This document shows positions 16,396-24,766 of a DNA stretch of 64,000 nucleotides, piece by piece (position 1 is the stretch's first letter; every line of letters starts with the position of its first letter). The notes under the pieces are model-generated. The model was not told where the DNA came from. It worked only from the letters and a program-made list of their open reading frames with translations, and made no database searches. Origin of the DNA: an uncultured Caldilineaceae bacterium (GTDB taxonomy: Bacteria; Chloroflexota; Anaerolineae; Caldilineales; Caldilineaceae); contig CATOTS010000022.1 of assembly GCA_951813625.1 (NCBI GenBank), positions 62,001 through 126,000 on the forward strand, given 5' to 3'. Position numbers and translations under genes: made by a program.

Positions 16396-17178
16396 GGATA
16401 TCGACCAGGTCACGCAGGCAGTGGGCGAAATCGACCATGGTACGGCGCGCTGTCACCTTAACATGACGCCAAGCTTGCAGAGGTGCGAAAAGGAGAAAGA
16501 GGTTACAGGTGCCGTTGCGCTCATACTCGTAGTCATATTTGGCCACCGGGGCGGGGCGGCAGGGGCAAGCGGGTCTCTTTGGTCAACTGTTTGCTGCCTT
16601 CATCCAGACAGACCAGTGGCCGCTTCTCATCCTGCTGCCGATGATAGACCGTAAGCGTATCTTCCATGGCACAGACGAACGCTGCACTGGCTGTCTCCGG
16701 CACGCACCACACATCTTTCAACCAAGGCTTGAGTTCGTTTTTTGAGTGTCGTGCGCACCGTTTCGCGCGAAATGCGCTCGACCACCTCTAATTCGACAAG
16801 CTTATCGGCCAGCATCTGCAGCGTCCATCTCTCCTGTCCATCGGGCGCAGCGCTACACGCTAGCTGCACCAAGCGGGCTTCGCCGGCACCATCCAATACG
16901 CGCGGTCGCTTCCGTTTCGGGCGCGTGTGGGTCAGGGCCGCTTCAATTCCGCTTGTGACACACCGTTCCCGTACTCGCTCGACTGTGCGCGCATGCGCGC
17001 CTAAAGCCTTGGCAATCTCGGCGTCCTTAAAGCCCCCGCCGACCTGCGCTTCATCGGCCATCAAGAGGATGCGAGCCCGTCTTAAGCGGCGCGCCGACCC
17101 TGTGCCTGTGTTCACTTCCCTTTCCAGTTCCTTGCGCTCCTCCGCTGTCAAGCGCACCCGATATCGTTTCGCTGGCAT
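16396..17178 (-). pseudogene. IS630-family transposase, frameshifted and 3'-truncated
   Basis: It starts at MPAKRYRVRLTAEERKELE (17178) with two HTH segments (AEIAKALGAHARTVERVRER and MLADKLVELEVV). The frame then shifts near 16730 into LKPWLKDVWCVPE, EDTLTVYHRQQDEKRPLVCL and DEGSKQLTKETR, where D and E of the catalytic triad lie. It shifts again near 16550 into KYDYEYERNGTCNLFLLF and ARRTMVDFAHCLRDLVD. The C-terminal third with the last acidic residue is absent. The 5' flank abuts a hypothetical gene at about 17250. Confidence 0.8.
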
Positions 17179-17255
17179 TTTCCCTCTCCTTGTGTCTGCC
17201 TTTACAGAGAGAATGCCACAGTTCACTTATCCGCAAAACCCTATCTGTTACACCA

Positions 17256-17606
17256 CTAGGGGCTTATGAGGTCGCCACAGCCCGCGTCTATGAGGGACCG
17301 TTCGGCCTGGGCTATTTCCCGACTGGACAGCAAAGTCCTGCCTATCTTGTCAGGCAATGCATCCAACTCGGAGCGGCTTATGTAGAGTTCGTCGCCCCCT
17401 TCATTGTCGATAAACTGTACGGATTCCCGGTCGCTTGAATTCCAGATGTCGGTGGGAGAATCCGCCAAAAGGCTTACCAGGATCGTCAACTTGCGGGCAG
17501 TCTCCTGCAACTCATGGACAGACTCGCTATACCGTCTTCGTGACGCTCGAAGACGCTCGATTCGGTCCATAACCTCTCTGTCAATCTCTTCTGGGTTCAT
17601 AGCCAT
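17256..17606 (-). CDS. Hypothetical protein with helical N-terminus
   Basis: A 116-residue protein that I do not recognise. The N-terminal half (residues 5-50) is highly charged and probably helical or coiled-coil (EEIDREVMDRIERLRASRRR); the second half has an acidic cluster DNEGGDELYISRSELDAL. Its start is only 4 nt past the stop of the nuclease-tail relic, so it was once co-transcribed with that methyltransferase/nuclease gene. Its 3' end touches the IS630 fragment, so the last few residues may not be native. It could be an accessory subunit of a degraded restriction system, which is inference. Confidence 0.5.
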   Translation of the reverse strand: MAMNPEEIDREVMDRIERLRASRRRYSESVHELQETARKLTILVSLLADSPTDIWNSSDRESVQFIDNEGGDELYISRSELDALPDKIGRTLLSSREIAQAERSLIDAGCGDLISP

Positions 17607-17610
17607 CTCC

Positions 17611-17958
17611 CTACACTGCCATCAGGCTGGGTTGTAGTTCGTGCCGCCCCGCTATGTTGGGCAGGTCGAAGCGGTCGCCCTTCAGTATCTCGGGCACTGA
17701 GAGAATCTGCATACGGCTGTAGGCGCGGCCATTCACGACAAGGTCGCCCGCCTGCGCCATGAACTTCCTGAAGTTGCGCTCCTTCCTTTCTCCCAGCGGG
17801 GCCATGACGATCAAGCCTGCCATCATCGCATCTTCGTTGTCGAACACGCCGCGCAATGCCCGCAGGTCGGCTATGTTCACGCTTTTGCCGCCCTTCACTT
17901 CCACCACCATGCTTTGCAGCTCCTTCAGGTCCGATAGTTCAAAGTAGATGCGCCCGTC
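17611..17958 (-). pseudogene. Methyltransferase/restriction-endonuclease-like C-terminal domain, 5'-truncated (copy 2)
   Basis: The open frame runs from RIYFELSDLKELQ into MVVEVKGGKSVNIADLRALRGV, then DAMMAGLIVMAPLGERK, YSRMQILSVPEILKG and IAGRHELQPSL. The VEVKGGK strand after an acidic residue resembles the PD-(D/E)xK nuclease core (ExK) seen in tails of DNA-methyltransferase-linked endonucleases. The upstream part is missing: the sequence breaks at a perfect palindrome (17966-17984) into an ABC-ATPase fragment. A second, more decayed relic lies at 12918-13153. Confidence 0.6.
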
Positions 17959-17965
17959 GGGTACC

Positions 17966-17984
17966 GACCTGTCAAAGACAGGTC
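17966..17984. repeat. Perfect 8-bp palindrome at a gene-fragment junction
   Basis: gacctgtc (17966-17973), aaa, gacaggtc (17977-17984). It lies exactly where the nuclease-tail relic meets the truncated ABC-ATPase fragment. It could be a recombination site, the scar of a mobile element, or a chance hairpin. Confidence 0.5.
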
Positions 17985-18379
17985 AGATTGTCCCGAATCG
18001 AGGCTGCAAACAGCTGTACCTCTTGGATGACCACCCCCACCTGGGAGCGCAGTCTGCGCAGAGGCCACAGGCGCACATCCCGCCCCGCCACCAGCACACA
18101 ACCGTTGTCCACGTCATACAATCGCAGCAACAGGCGTGCCAAACTCGTCTTGCCTCTGCCCGTGTCCCCCAACAGCCCCAACACCTCGTTTGGCTCCAAC
18201 TGCAGCTGGAAATCGTTCAGCGCAAACCTTTCATCTTCGGACCTTCTCTCTTCCGGCCGTGCATCGGTCGGATAAGCGAAACGCACCCGCTTGAACTCCA
18301 CAGCCAGAGCGCCTGCAGGCCCGGCGCGATCGCCCCCTAAGTAGTTCTCTGCCATGATTCCGTCAGAATACACAGACAT
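17985..18379 (-). pseudogene. ABC-exporter ATP-binding domain fragment
   Basis: The frame from 18379 contains the start of an ABC ATPase: VEFKRVRFAYPTDARP, a Walker A loop LLGDTGRGKTSLARLLLRLY (G-x-x-G-x-G-K-T/S, with RGKTS), VLVAGRDVRLWPLRRLRSQV and the Q-loop VVIQEVQLFAASIRDNL. It ends just there, before the signature and Walker B, at the palindrome. The membrane domain expected upstream is also missing. It is a truncated exporter relic. Confidence 0.75.
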
Positions 18380-18419
18380 CGTTTGGCCCGTCGATTGCTC
18401 TGGCTGTGGACAGTGAAGT

Positions 18420-18545
18420 GGGCCTCAAAAACTGGACCACAAGCTGAGGTTTATAATGGAGCAGTTCACCCAGCCTGTGGAGGGGCAGCACGATGGTCAA
18501 GAAACGGCAGCGACACTCGGCAGCTTTCAGGTTTCGAATTGCGCA
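18420..18545 (+). mobile_element. IS3-family end fragment (5' end and start of OrfA)
   Basis: The sequence from aaaactggaccacaagct through the ribosome site and MVKKRQRHSAAFRFRIAQ (start 18493) matches the right end and OrfA start of the IS3 derivative at 14951-15616. It is cut after about 17 codons, where an alpha-2-macroglobulin fragment of the opposite strand begins. The orientation is opposite to the larger IS3 derivative. Confidence 0.75.
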
Positions 18546-18559
18546 GGACCGCAGGCCTC

Positions 18560-19003
18560 TCACTCGTCGTCCACCTCCACAAGTACCCAATCGGTTGCCG
18601 ATCTTCCGAACGTCTCGGGCGCGTACATCTTCTCCGCTTTGGCGGGGGGCGCCACGAAAGCGCCGGGGGTCGTGGCCCTGGCCATGTAGCTGTACTCATA
18701 AACTCCGGCCCACAGGTATGACGCGAAGGCTTCGGCCCGCTCGTCGCGCAGGTTCTGATACTGATACCAGCTGCCCCACCACCGGCGGCCGCGGCTCCGG
18801 TCCGGCTCTTGCAGCAGGTTGCCGGTGACGGCCAGTTCGGGGTTGACGATCTCCAATCCGGCCGGCAGCGGGTCCGCCAGCGCCACGTGCACGCGGCGTG
18901 CGGGGGCAACCATTGTCAGCTTGACGCGCACGCGGGCGCCGGCGCGGATGTGCCATACGCCGTCCTCGTCGCGGCGCACATCGGCCGGATCGTCGACTTC
19001 CAA
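18560..19003 (-). pseudogene. Bacterial alpha-2-macroglobulin C-terminal fragment
   Basis: The 147 codons match the last domain of long bacterial alpha-2-macroglobulins: VHVALADPLPAGLEIVNPEL, NLRDERAEAFASYLWAGVYE, YSYMARATTPGAFVAPPAKA and MYAPETFGRSATDWV. The family traps proteases outside the cytoplasm by a large thioester-type protein, but more than 1,000 residues are missing here. The 5' end breaks at about 19003 close to the end of the RHS-linked lipoprotein, and the 3' end meets an IS3 fragment. It is a relic, not a gene. Confidence 0.75.
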
Positions 19004-19126
19004 AAAGTGAAAGAGTCAGGAAATTGCTTCAATGCTCTGTCTGCTCCGCGCGACTGGACAGTTTTTCTTCATTGAGGACCTTGTACCGGGTCAACCAGGA
19101 TGCACCGGCCTTCCAACCTACTCCGG

Positions 19127-20413
19127 TCAATCCTTCGCTTCCGCTTCACACGCGTCGATCTCCCTGTCATCCAGCTTTTCTACCTCGATCGCCTCGATCG
19201 AATCCGGCCACGGCCTGAGAATACAGATTGTCCGAATCGCCCCTTCAGCCGAACGCCCGAGTTTGTAGGCCATCTCTTCAAGCCCAGGAGGGAGAATCAG
19301 AAGTCGATCCATTCGAAAATCAGGAGTGATCGTGTTCGGTAACTTATGCCAGGCATAGTAAACGCCAGCATCGCCCTGCACGACGAACCCCTCTTGCTCA
19401 TACCATAGCTCCAAGGTTACACCTCCCTGCCCCTGTCTCCAGCTGTAATAGGCCGAAAAGTACTCAGGAGGGCCCAAGCAGTCGATTACCAGGCCTAATC
19501 CAAACGCCGGCTCAAACGAGGCATCAATCAATCTGAGCTTTCCGTCCTCCAGACGAGCCGTGTAGAGAATCTCCCCTTCACGATCGCTCCATCTCATAGA
19601 GGGAGACTCTCTGTTCGCTAGTCCTTCAACATCAATCTGCCCTCTATCATCACCCCAAAGTTTGACCACATTTGCGAAGATGTCGCCCGAAGAATCGACA
19701 CCGAACTTGAACTCTTGCCATCGGGAAACAGATAGCCTAACGCACGATGAAGGATCCGAGCTGACGACTGTTCGTTTTGGCTCAGGAAAAGTGAAAACTC
19801 TGAGCTTTTTCATTCGATATTCAGGATGACTTGCTTGCGACGAGATCTCTGGATTGAGCCCGGACACACCTTCGAGGATCAGCATTGTTACAAGTCGCGG
19901 TGCATTCCTCCATGGTCCCTGTTCGGCAGTCCAGAAACTCACTATTTCCGCTCCGGTTCCATCACTGTTGGTGACTTCCTTCTGGTTGTCGGGAGGGCCC
20001 AAACAGGTTACGAGCTGGGCCAATGTCGGGTGCTCTCGGTCCCATAGCACATAAATGTTCGCCAGTTCCCCATCACCAAGAAAATGAGCGGAAATTCCCG
20101 CATTATTGTCAGTCCAGTTAACTTCGGTGACTTGCCCTTCGGGACTCTTGATAATGTGGAGAGCATCGCTGTCGACCTCATAAAGTTGATCAACGGTTGC
20201 CAAGAATCCATCGAGGGAAGAATCAGGCCCAAAATCAAACACTTCCCAATGCGACATTCCCAGCCTGTCGCACGGAAAAGTCGCTTGGACTTCGCGCACC
20301 TCTGTCGTTACCGGAACACAACCCGCGAGGAAAAATCCGATGGCAGCAGTGAGCAATGGGATTAGGGCAATTCGTTTTCTGCATGAATACGATTTCGCGA
20401 TTGGACAACCCAT
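19127..20413 (-). CDS. Two-repeat lipoprotein, translationally coupled to the RHS toxin-like gene (candidate immunity protein)
   Basis: A 428-residue protein with a lipoprotein signal: a basic start (CRKR), a hydrophobic stretch and the lipobox LAGC with C32. The mature part has two similar repeats. Repeat 1 (about 48-210) and repeat 2 (about 224-400) each begin C-x-R-L followed by W.(V/E)F.FG.DSS and each contain CLGPP (137-141 and 312-316). The start is 3 nt after the RHS stop, with AAGAGA inside the RHS tail as ribosome site, so translation is probably coupled. In polymorphic-toxin loci the gene in this position usually encodes immunity. Lipoproteins of this CLGPP type may also be unrelated surface proteins. 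A fragment of a paralogue lies at 16111-16395 beside another RHS fragment. Confidence 0.7.
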   Translation of the reverse strand: MGCPIAKSYSCRKRIALIPLLTAAIGFFLAGCVPVTTEVREVQATFPCDRLGMSHWEVFDFGPDSSLDGFLATVDQLYEVDSDALHIIKSPEGQVTEVNWTDNNAGISAHFLGDGELANIYVLWDREHPTLAQLVTCLGPPDNQKEVTNSDGTGAEIVSFWTAEQGPWRNAPRLVTMLILEGVSGLNPEISSQASHPEYRMKKLRVFTFPEPKRTVVSSDPSSCVRLSVSRWQEFKFGVDSSGDIFANVVKLWGDDRGQIDVEGLANRESPSMRWSDREGEILYTARLEDGKLRLIDASFEPAFGLGLVIDCLGPPEYFSAYYSWRQGQGGVTLELWYEQEGFVVQGDAGVYYAWHKLPNTITPDFRMDRLLILPPGLEEMAYKLGRSAEGAIRTICILRPWPDSIEAIEVEKLDDREIDACEAEAKD

Positions 20414-20416
20414 GTC

Positions 20417-23400
20417 TTATCTCTTCTGTTTTACTAGGAAGCTCCAAAGGTCTACCTTTTGGCTGGGGGTTAAATTGTAGTTCTCATATTTATCCCCATA
20501 AACCCAAACCGCTACACCTTCGGCCCAGTTCTCCCAGTAGATTTTTTTACCGTACGGCGTAACCGGATGCTCTGGATACCAGTCTTCGTCGTTTATGTAA
20601 TGTTCGTCCAAAAACCAATTCACGATGCAGGATTGTTCATGATTTTTTTCACATTTAGAATTAGCAAGTTGCATCTTATGCGCCAACTCATGCACTGCTG
20701 TGCCGCGAATAAGATATTGGTATTCCAATGTTGAAGGATTCCCCTGTACAAAAAGGGCGTCATAGAAGCCGATTCGGCCTGCTTCAACTGCACAAGCACT
20801 ACCTTTGGAACAAATATTGCCAATCCCTACTTGATCACGATACCAGGTTACTTCATCTCCAATTAAGGATTTCAAACGGGAGAAGCCAACTTTGATACCT
20901 GCTTCGCTAACAACTCCATAAAATTTGGTGACAGCGATCTGTTGGGCAAGTGCGACAACTCCTTGGGCCAAAAGGGTTAACTCTCCTTTGCCCCACCAAT
21001 TATCTACATCCTCAACTTGAATGCCGGCCTCACCCAATACTTCAATCAGGATATCTTTATCCCTAAACTCTGCATGAATCTTTATTGTCCAATGCCTTGT
21101 ACGTGGATCGTGTTGAAAACCACGCGCCCGGTACCAGCGGTCCATATCATGCCACTCGGAGTCATAGTCGTAAGGCTCATTTCCTGTTGGGTCGGAGTAT
21201 TTGAGTGGATTGCCGCGAGCGTAGAGGAAGCGGTTGTAGTTTATCACCTGTCCTGCGCCGGGGACCATGGAGTCGGGAGAGATGAAGGTGCCGAGCGCCG
21301 GGTCGTAGTAACGGGCGTTGTAGTACATCAACCCAGTGGAGTCGCGTTTCTGGCCGGTGAAGGTATGGTCGGTCCTGAGGTCGCCGGATGAACTGCGCTC
21401 AGCGCCGTAGGCGTGGTAGGCGCGGCTGGCTGTCGCGGCCCCCGCGCTGTCAGTAGTGAGCGAGATACTGCCGAGATGGTCGCCGTACAGGTGGTAGAGG
21501 TCGCTGCCGCGCTTGACCGCAATGCGCATGCTGCCGAAGGTGTAGTAGCTGACTGTCGTCGTTACGCCGCCTGTCACCTCCTCTTCGTAGTGGGTGAAGA
21601 AGGTGTAGGTCGTGGTCGTGCCGCTGGTCTTCTTGACACGCGTACCCTTGACACCGTACCAATACTGTTCGAGCAGGTCGCCGTTGCTGTCCTGCACCTG
21701 CGACAGCCGGTTTTCGTCGTCCCAGACGAGCGTCTGCTGGCCGGCGAGCCCCTTGTTGCGTATGGTCATATTGCCGTTGGCATCGTAGTCGAAACGGTCG
21801 GCGTTGCCGATGCGGTCGACCGCGTGGAAGGGGCCGCTGTCGCCGTAGCCGTACGCCTGGCCGTTGAACGCGGTCAGCCGGCTGGCGCCGTCGTAGGCGT
21901 ACGTCCTGCCGTAGGCGCTGGTCAGCCGCCCCAGCCCGTCGTAGGTGAACTCATTGCTGGTCGTGCCCTCGGTCAGCGCGGTGATGTCGCCGAAGCTGTT
22001 GTAGGCGTAGCCGCGGCTGAGACGCTCGCCGCCGCCCTCGCTCAACCCCACCTTGAGGCTTTCGAGCATCCCTCCATTCCGTTTTGCTGTCCAGGGGTAG
22101 TAGCTCTGCGTGCGCCAAAGGTTGCCGCCCGCGGGGAACCGCATGGCGGTCATGCGCCCGGCCTCGTCGTAACTTACCTCGTCGACCAGGTCTCCGTGGA
22201 CCGAGCTTGACAACCCCACGGCAACGCCCGGGCTGCCGTAGGTCGTGGTGATCACCTCGCCGCCGGGGTAGGTGACCGCGGTAGGCCTGTGGTGGTCGTC
22301 GAAGCTGAAGCCGCTCGTGCGCGTCAGGCTGTCGATGGTGACGCTCACTCCGCTGACCCTGCTGTAGCTGTCGTAGGTGAAGCTGCGAGATACGTTGTCG
22401 TTCGACTCGCGCTGCATGCGGCCCTGCGCGTCGTAGACGTAGGATGAGTCGAGGTCGCCGTCGGCCGCCGTGGCCGCGCAGTTTTCATCTGTTCGCTGCA
22501 CGCGGCCCCGCATACGCCCCAAGCTGTCATAGTAGAGGCAGCTGGTCCTGGCGCGGGCGTCGGTCTGGCGCGTCAGCTGGCCGAGCGCGTTGTAGGCATA
22601 GCTCCAGCTGCCGAGATCGGCGTCGCTCATGCCGGTCTTGCGGCCGAGGAAGTCATAGTCGATGCTGCTCAAGCGCTGCCAGCGGCCCTGGCCGCCGTCG
22701 CGGCGGTAGGTCTGCGTCAAACGGTCGGACGCGTCGTAGGCGAGTGAGATCTCCGATTCGAGCGTCCATTCGTCGCTGCCGGGCACGTAGCTGCGCAGGA
22801 GGGTGGTGCGGCCGAGCTGGTCCTGTTGCTGCCAGCCGAGCATGCGCCGCGCGTCCTCGCCTTCGCCGCCGCCGATGACCGACGAGGTCAGGCCGTTGTA
22901 GTGGTAGGCGGTGGTGGCGCCGTTGGGCGCGCGCGTGCTGACCGGGCGGGAGAGGCCGTCGTATGTGGTGGCGGTGAAGCCCTGGTCCCAGTCGGTTGCG
23001 TGCACCCAGTCGAAGACGACCGCACGCGGCACGCTGGTGCGCAGCAGGCGGCCGAGGCCGTCGTAGCCGTAGTCGACGACCGTTTCGAGACGGTTCTCGA
23101 CCGCGGAGCAGCCGTCCTGCGTCGTCTCCCAGCCCTGGCGCGGGCTCTGCTGCTGGAATAGCTGGCCGAAGCCGTCGTACAGCTTTCTGACAAAGTTTCC
23201 CTCGCAGCGCGGCAGGCCCTGGGTGACGATGACGTTGGCGTTCTGGCCCATGCTGCCCCAGGTGTGGTAACGCCACTGGGTCTGCGCCTTGGCGCGGTCG
23301 GGGTAGCCTACACCCTTGGCCCAGCGGTGGCTGGCGCGGGCGAAGCCATCGTAAGCCTGCTGCGTGCAGATGCCGTCGACCGCGCAGAACTCCTGCATCG

Positions 23401-24754
23401 CGCCCCAGAAGCCGCCGTCGGCGCGGCTGTCGTCGCCGTTGATGCCGTAATACTTGCCACTCTCGTCGAGCGCGTTGTCGTTGGCGTTGTAGCGTCGCGT
23501 GGCGAAGAGCTTGAACACCGCGTCGAACTCGGTGCGGATGTCATTGCTCGTGCCCTCGGTCCAGGCGCGCGTGACGTTGCCCACCCCGTCGTACTCGACG
23601 CGGCTAACAATCAGGTTGGCCGCGTCGCTCTCGCCGCATTCGGTGGTGGGCTGCTCGCTTTTCGTCAGGTTGCCGTGGGCGTCGTAGCTGAAGCGCGTCT
23701 CGCCGATGCAGCGGCCGCGCTCGTCCGAGACCCACGCGCGGCTGGGGCGGTCGCCGATATATTTGTCGAGAAGCGTCTTGTCCCGGCTGTACTCGGTCTC
23801 GCTCTTGCGCAGCGTTTTCTCATTTTCCGCGTCGCGTACTTCGACGCGGATGGTGTTGCCGAAAGCGGCCTCGTAGAAGTAGCGCGTATGGTGGGCGCGC
23901 GCGCTGTCTTCTCCGCCGCCGTCGAAAGTGTAGACCGACTCCGACTCCTTGCGCACCCAGGGCGACTCGTTCTTCGATTCGTGGACGCCCCAGCTGATCT
24001 CCTCGCGCTGCATCAACCCGTCCGTGGGCGAGTAGACCGCGCGCTGATAGAGCCGCCCGCGGCGGTCGTCGATCTTGCGCAGGTCGTCTTCGAGGATCTG
24101 GTGGTACCAGCCGGCGACCGCCTGCTCGAAACGCGGGCCGGGAATATTGAGGTCGCTGTCCACCGTGTAGATGCGGCGCTGCGACCAGGCATGGCCCAGG
24201 TACTCGAACATGCCGTCTTTCACCACGCCCTTGATGCCGCTGTAGGCGTAGACTGCGTGCGACTCGCCGCCGGTGCCGTCGCGGCGGACGATTCTGGTCA
24301 CAGGCCGGCGCATCGGGTCGTCGCTGACGCGGTTGCAGTCGCGGCACTCCTCGATCTTCTCCATGCCATAGGCGAAGCTGACGCTGCCGCCGAGGCCGTT
24401 GTCGGCCTCGGTCAGGCGCACCGCGTTGCCGCTGCCGGCGTAGCCGAAGGTCCACGTGCGCAGCGTCTCCTCTCCCTGCTTGCCCTTGCGCGTGATGGTG
24501 CTGAGCAGCGAGTGGTTCTTGCCCTGGATATAGCCGAACTCATACTCGGCAATGCTGTGCCAGCCGTTGGGGTTGTCCCAGGCCTCGACCACAATCGTCT
24601 TGAGCCGCTCCTCGCCGAAACGCAGCTGCGCGCAGCGGTCGTCGTTCTCGAGCTCGTAGTCGGGCCGCGCCTCGCGTACAAAGCGCACGCGCAGCTTGGG
24701 CTCGATACCCGCGCCTTCGTTGGCGCTCCAGCGGATCTCGCTGGGATAAATCAT
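20417..24754 (-). CDS. RHS-repeat protein with C-terminal HExxH metallopeptidase-like toxin domain
   Basis: This 1,445-codon frame is the major part of an SpvB/RHS protein. It carries many YD-type repeats (RLLRTSVPRAVV, YNALGQLTRQTD, YDSLGRMRGRV, YDAQGRMQRES) and closes with the RHS core signature RYYDPALGTFISPDS and NPLKYSDPTG near residue 1190. After it comes a unique 254-residue tail (20417-21181). The tail has a zinc-peptidase motif H1355-E-L-A-H1359 in GTAVHELAHKMQ. A likely third ligand is E1412 in ENWAEGVAVWVYG, as in lethal-factor-type zincins. RHS cores encapsulate and deliver such tails. The frame continues upstream through a TAG (24767-24769), so this ATG is probably not the original start. 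The tail is lower in GC than the core. The stop sits 3 nt before the lipoprotein start. Confidence 0.82.
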   Translation of the reverse strand: MIYPSEIRWSANEGAGIEPKLRVRFVREARPDYELENDDRCAQLRFGEERLKTIVVEAWDNPNGWHSIAEYEFGYIQGKNHSLLSTITRKGKQGEETLRTWTFGYAGSGNAVRLTEADNGLGGSVSFAYGMEKIEECRDCNRVSDDPMRRPVTRIVRRDGTGGESHAVYAYSGIKGVVKDGMFEYLGHAWSQRRIYTVDSDLNIPGPRFEQAVAGWYHQILEDDLRKIDDRRGRLYQRAVYSPTDGLMQREEISWGVHESKNESPWVRKESESVYTFDGGGEDSARAHHTRYFYEAAFGNTIRVEVRDAENEKTLRKSETEYSRDKTLLDKYIGDRPSRAWVSDERGRCIGETRFSYDAHGNLTKSEQPTTECGESDAANLIVSRVEYDGVGNVTRAWTEGTSNDIRTEFDAVFKLFATRRYNANDNALDESGKYYGINGDDSRADGGFWGAMQEFCAVDGICTQQAYDGFARASHRWAKGVGYPDRAKAQTQWRYHTWGSMGQNANVIVTQGLPRCEGNFVRKLYDGFGQLFQQQSPRQGWETTQDGCSAVENRLETVVDYGYDGLGRLLRTSVPRAVVFDWVHATDWDQGFTATTYDGLSRPVSTRAPNGATTAYHYNGLTSSVIGGGEGEDARRMLGWQQQDQLGRTTLLRSYVPGSDEWTLESEISLAYDASDRLTQTYRRDGGQGRWQRLSSIDYDFLGRKTGMSDADLGSWSYAYNALGQLTRQTDARARTSCLYYDSLGRMRGRVQRTDENCAATAADGDLDSSYVYDAQGRMQRESNDNVSRSFTYDSYSRVSGVSVTIDSLTRTSGFSFDDHHRPTAVTYPGGEVITTTYGSPGVAVGLSSSVHGDLVDEVSYDEAGRMTAMRFPAGGNLWRTQSYYPWTAKRNGGMLESLKVGLSEGGGERLSRGYAYNSFGDITALTEGTTSNEFTYDGLGRLTSAYGRTYAYDGASRLTAFNGQAYGYGDSGPFHAVDRIGNADRFDYDANGNMTIRNKGLAGQQTLVWDDENRLSQVQDSNGDLLEQYWYGVKGTRVKKTSGTTTTYTFFTHYEEEVTGGVTTTVSYYTFGSMRIAVKRGSDLYHLYGDHLGSISLTTDSAGAATASRAYHAYGAERSSSGDLRTDHTFTGQKRDSTGLMYYNARYYDPALGTFISPDSMVPGAGQVINYNRFLYARGNPLKYSDPTGNEPYDYDSEWHDMDRWYRARGFQHDPRTRHWTIKIHAEFRDKDILIEVLGEAGIQVEDVDNWWGKGELTLLAQGVVALAQQIAVTKFYGVVSEAGIKVGFSRLKSLIGDEVTWYRDQVGIGNICSKGSACAVEAGRIGFYDALFVQGNPSTLEYQYLIRGTAVHELAHKMQLANSKCEKNHEQSCIVNWFLDEHYINDEDWYPEHPVTPYGKKIYWENWAEGVAVWVYGDKYENYNLTPSQKVDLWSFLVKQKR

Positions 24755-24766
24755 ACGATCGTAGAG

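Noticed and set aside
18420..18545. Complete second IS3 insertion
   Set aside because: Only the OrfA end is present; the sequence switches to an alpha-2-macroglobulin relic after about 17 codons.
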